Positions 21,194-23,159 of a stretch of DNA of 23,159 bases are shown here, one piece after another. The notes below the pieces were generated by a model. The model did no database searches. It was given only the letters and a program-made list of their open reading frames with translations, and was not told where the DNA came from. Within the stretch, counting starts at the first letter, position 1. Each line of letters opens with the position of its first letter. Source of the stretch: Saccoglossus kowalevskii (taxonomy: Eukaryota > Hemichordata > Enteropneusta > Harrimaniidae); assembly GCF_000003605.2 (NCBI RefSeq), contig NW_003139817.1:122647-145805 (forward strand), written 5' to 3'. The position numbers were made by a program, and so were the translations under genes.

Positions 21194-21386
21194 CTGTGAT
21201 TGTCTTCGTATATATCAGATCTATTCCTTCAAGATTCGTTGTTTTTAGGTTACCATCCCTTGTACTGTAGAGCACTTCAATCAAACCAACAAATGTCGAA
21301 CCGCTTAATCCCGCTGCCATCCCACTTGGGTCAATTGTGACATTGAATTCGATGTGAGGCTCGTAGCCGAAGCTAATGTCACCAAG
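21194..21386 (-). CDS. Exon 3 of extracellular multidomain gene: second half of a DUF11-like repeat
   Basis: Acceptor TTTTTTTTCTAG, donor ACAG|GTAACA; phase 0 in and 1 out (193 nt). It encodes LGDISFGYEPHIEFNVTIDP, then VGLIEVLYSTRDG and DLIYTKTIT. The order of strands (LGDISF, IEFNVTI, GLIEVLY) is that of DUF11-type beta-sandwich repeats (FGN..., V-x-F-x-V-x-L, x-A-x-V-x-Y). It also aligns with the repeat in exon 1: FGNAEF, MTIDFNVRL, IMAGVMYG. One N-glycosylation sequon (NVT) is present. The repeat is most likely extracellular and structural or adhesive; no catalytic residues are expected. Confidence 0.87.
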
Positions 21387-21604
21387 CTAGAAAAAAAATA
21401 GACACTATTGTAACCTTCATTGTAAGAAATTTGTCTTTACACATCGAATATTCATAAACAATGCATTAATCAAGACAATGTGGAAGTTATGTACTGCAAG
21501 TTATGTGATGTGATAGTAATTATTGAGTGTTAATAGAAATAATTATACTCTATCAGGTGTTATAGACTAGCATATTCAGTTAGTTGTGTCATGAGTTCAC
21601 CGAC

Positions 21605-21815
21605 CTGTAATTGTACAAGTGTATCTTGGATATATACCGCAGTTGGTTCACTGTCAAGATTGTTCCACTGTACAACGCCGTCAAATGTAACATAGGGAGG
21701 TAGTATGATAACGACTTTCACATCGACAGCAAGTCCTCGTGACGGAAGCCCGCCACACGTGTCTACGTCTCTTTGGCCACAGTGCCATATGTCAACGGAA
21801 ATAGTCACACTATCA
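21605..21815 (-). CDS. Exon 2 of extracellular multidomain gene: first half of a DUF11-like repeat
   Basis: Acceptor ATGTAATTTTCAG, donor TACAG|GTCGGT; phase 2 in and 0 out (211 nt). The junction with exon 1 forms a Gly codon, giving HQGDSVTISVDI, the usual opening strand of a DUF11-like repeat (G-D-x-V-T-x-x-V-x-I). Then comes a cysteine-bounded insertion (WHC...DTCGG), followed by VDVKVVIILPPYVTF, the characteristic strand ending in LPP. The last residues LVQLQ lead directly into LGDISF in exon 3. The two cysteines probably form a local disulfide, which fits secretion. Confidence 0.88.
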
Positions 21816-22460
21816 CTGAAAATTACATACATATTGTTAATTGTATTTTCTCGCCATACGATTATTTTGTAACGAGCATTGTTACGAATTGTATAAATTG
21901 ATTCTGGATTGGTTTACGTCATTAAGTGTTGTGGTTATTTTCGATGTATCGGATTTGAATAATCATTGAATATAATAATGTAATTATAAACTCTTTTTCA
22001 GTCATGATGTCGACGAAAATACACCACAATAATGTACAGCTGAAATGTATGCACCACAATTAACACGTGACTATTTTAGTGTATCAATTTAAATCTACAC
22101 TAATCACGTTTCCGTCTCGCATAACAACTCTTAATTCCCACGTCTTAAATTGGTGTATACTCCGTTCCATGAATAGTTCGATAATTTGTCCCGTAAACTA
22201 TTTGTCCCGGAAGATACTCGAGCTGCATTCAAATCCACAGATTGAATAAAATAAATTAAGTAACGCCCATTACCCATGAGTCTTTATGGTCTCCTCTAAT
22301 CATTATCCGATTTATTCGTCATATATCGTATAAGGCGCTATGAAAAATTACGAACTATACTTTATTCTAAATATTTTATTTAAAATACATTCATGCCTTC
22401 GTGAAACTAGATGTAATTCTTGGTATTGTTTATCATGTGTACGCATATTATGCCACTAAC

Positions 22461-23133
22461 CCTTGATGTACCTCCTCCCCGTTTATATGGCTTCCCAATT
22501 GCGTATTCGTATTCAGATAGGGCACTCTCTCTGTTTCGTCAACCAATGCTGTTACAGCCATCTGACCAACCCATATATGTGAGCCGTTACGACCGTACAT
22601 TACACCAGCCATGATCCACTCTTCCGTTTGGTTGGAAATGTTTTCGTTGTCCTCTAGACGGACATTGAAATCTATCGTCATCGCATTGGCCATATTGGTA
22701 ATGTCCCCAGTTGTCACAGGCAGTGGACTGAATTCAGCGTTACCAAAGTTATACTCCAAATTCCCTTCCGTTGAGCTGCGTTCATTCAGTGTGACGCACC
22801 CACTGCATGGCAAGTTAGCGCCGAACGACGACATTGATAAATCGTCTGTTAGAGTCATCATAGCTCCACTTCCGTACGGCAACTCTACTTCAATTATCTG
22901 ATCCATTATACTACGCGGTAATGCAATCACTATGGTAGCATCGATGCTGTCACCAATGTTCATAAGTACGCCCGTGGCAGCATCAAATGCAATAGACGAA
23001 AGGTCAAAATATGGGTTTTCTACATAGCTCTCATCTGATTTAAATACAGAAGAGACAGTCGTGCCGCCAGAAGCTTGATCGTCGTATGATAATGTGAGAA
23101 ATGAAGATATTGTGTCTGAAGGCATGATGGAAT
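22461..23133 (-). CDS. Exon 1 in window of extracellular multidomain gene: end of one DUF11-like repeat plus a complete one
   Basis: Acceptor GAGTTTTCTTGCAG ends just before 23133; donor CAAGG|GTTAGT at 22460. Phase 1 in, 2 out, 673 nt, so this is an internal exon of a gene that begins beyond the right edge. About the first 45 residues (from SDTISSFLTLSYDDQ) look like the end of a preceding repeat. A full repeat follows: GDSIDATIVIALP, VELPYG, a CSGC pair, LEYNFGNAEF, MTIDFNVRLED, WIMAGVMYGRNG and GQMAVTAL, then a linker into exon 2. Sequons NIS, NQT and NGS indicate a glycosylated extracellular protein. A GAG|GTACAT site 11 nt upstream of the donor looks usable too but would break the frame with exon 2. 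Proteins with such repeats are usually large surface or matrix proteins; a specific role cannot be read from sequence. Confidence 0.88.
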
Positions 23134-23159
23134 CTGCAAGAAAACTCGCACAATTCAAA

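Noticed and set aside
22611-22901. 96-codon plus-strand open frame
   Set aside because: Antisense shadow of the long exon at 22461-23133, which has clear repeat-domain character on the minus strand.

Overview
This window looks like nuclear DNA from an animal, most likely a marine invertebrate. It is AT-rich, has long non-coding stretches, GT/AG introns with matching phases, a minisatellite and several short fold-back elements. There are no bacterial-style gene clusters, ribosome binding sites or operons. The one secure gene encodes a multidomain extracellular protein of a kind I associate with non-vertebrate deuterostomes (lancelet, hemichordate, echinoderm). That taxonomic guess is inference and was not checked by any search.

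Layout. Bases 1-1886 are a minisatellite of a 21-bp unit, split by about 210 bp of unique sequence. Bases 1887-12385 contain no gene I can recognise. They hold a fold-back repeat (3850-3961), a GC-richer island with a spaced CCAAGACT motif (about 6828-7160), one unexplained open frame (7794-8221) and simple repeats. Bases 12386-16091 hold a possible terminal exon on the minus strand, a possible plus-strand first exon (14227-14283), a long near-perfect fold-back (14640-14892) and a compact palindrome (15223-15300). Bases 16092-17594 may hold a small plus-strand gene of unknown function, built from three exon-like pieces and a poly(A) signal.

The minus strand from 23133 down to 17942 carries the gene that matters. 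Seven consecutive internal exons join without a frame break (1599 nt, 533 codon equivalents). In order they encode the end of one beta-sandwich repeat plus a complete second repeat (one exon); a third repeat split over two exons; a module with eight cysteines; and a three-exon Asp-box-like (BNR-like) domain. The gene continues beyond the right edge on its 5' side and probably beyond 17942 on its 3' side. Every module boundary from the third repeat onward is a phase-1 intron, the usual signature of exon-shuffled extracellular proteins. Two short inverted-repeat elements bounded by TTAA sit in successive large introns of this gene.

Limits: exon calls rest on hand-read splice signals, phase compatibility and protein character. 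No homology search, RNA evidence or statistical gene model was available.
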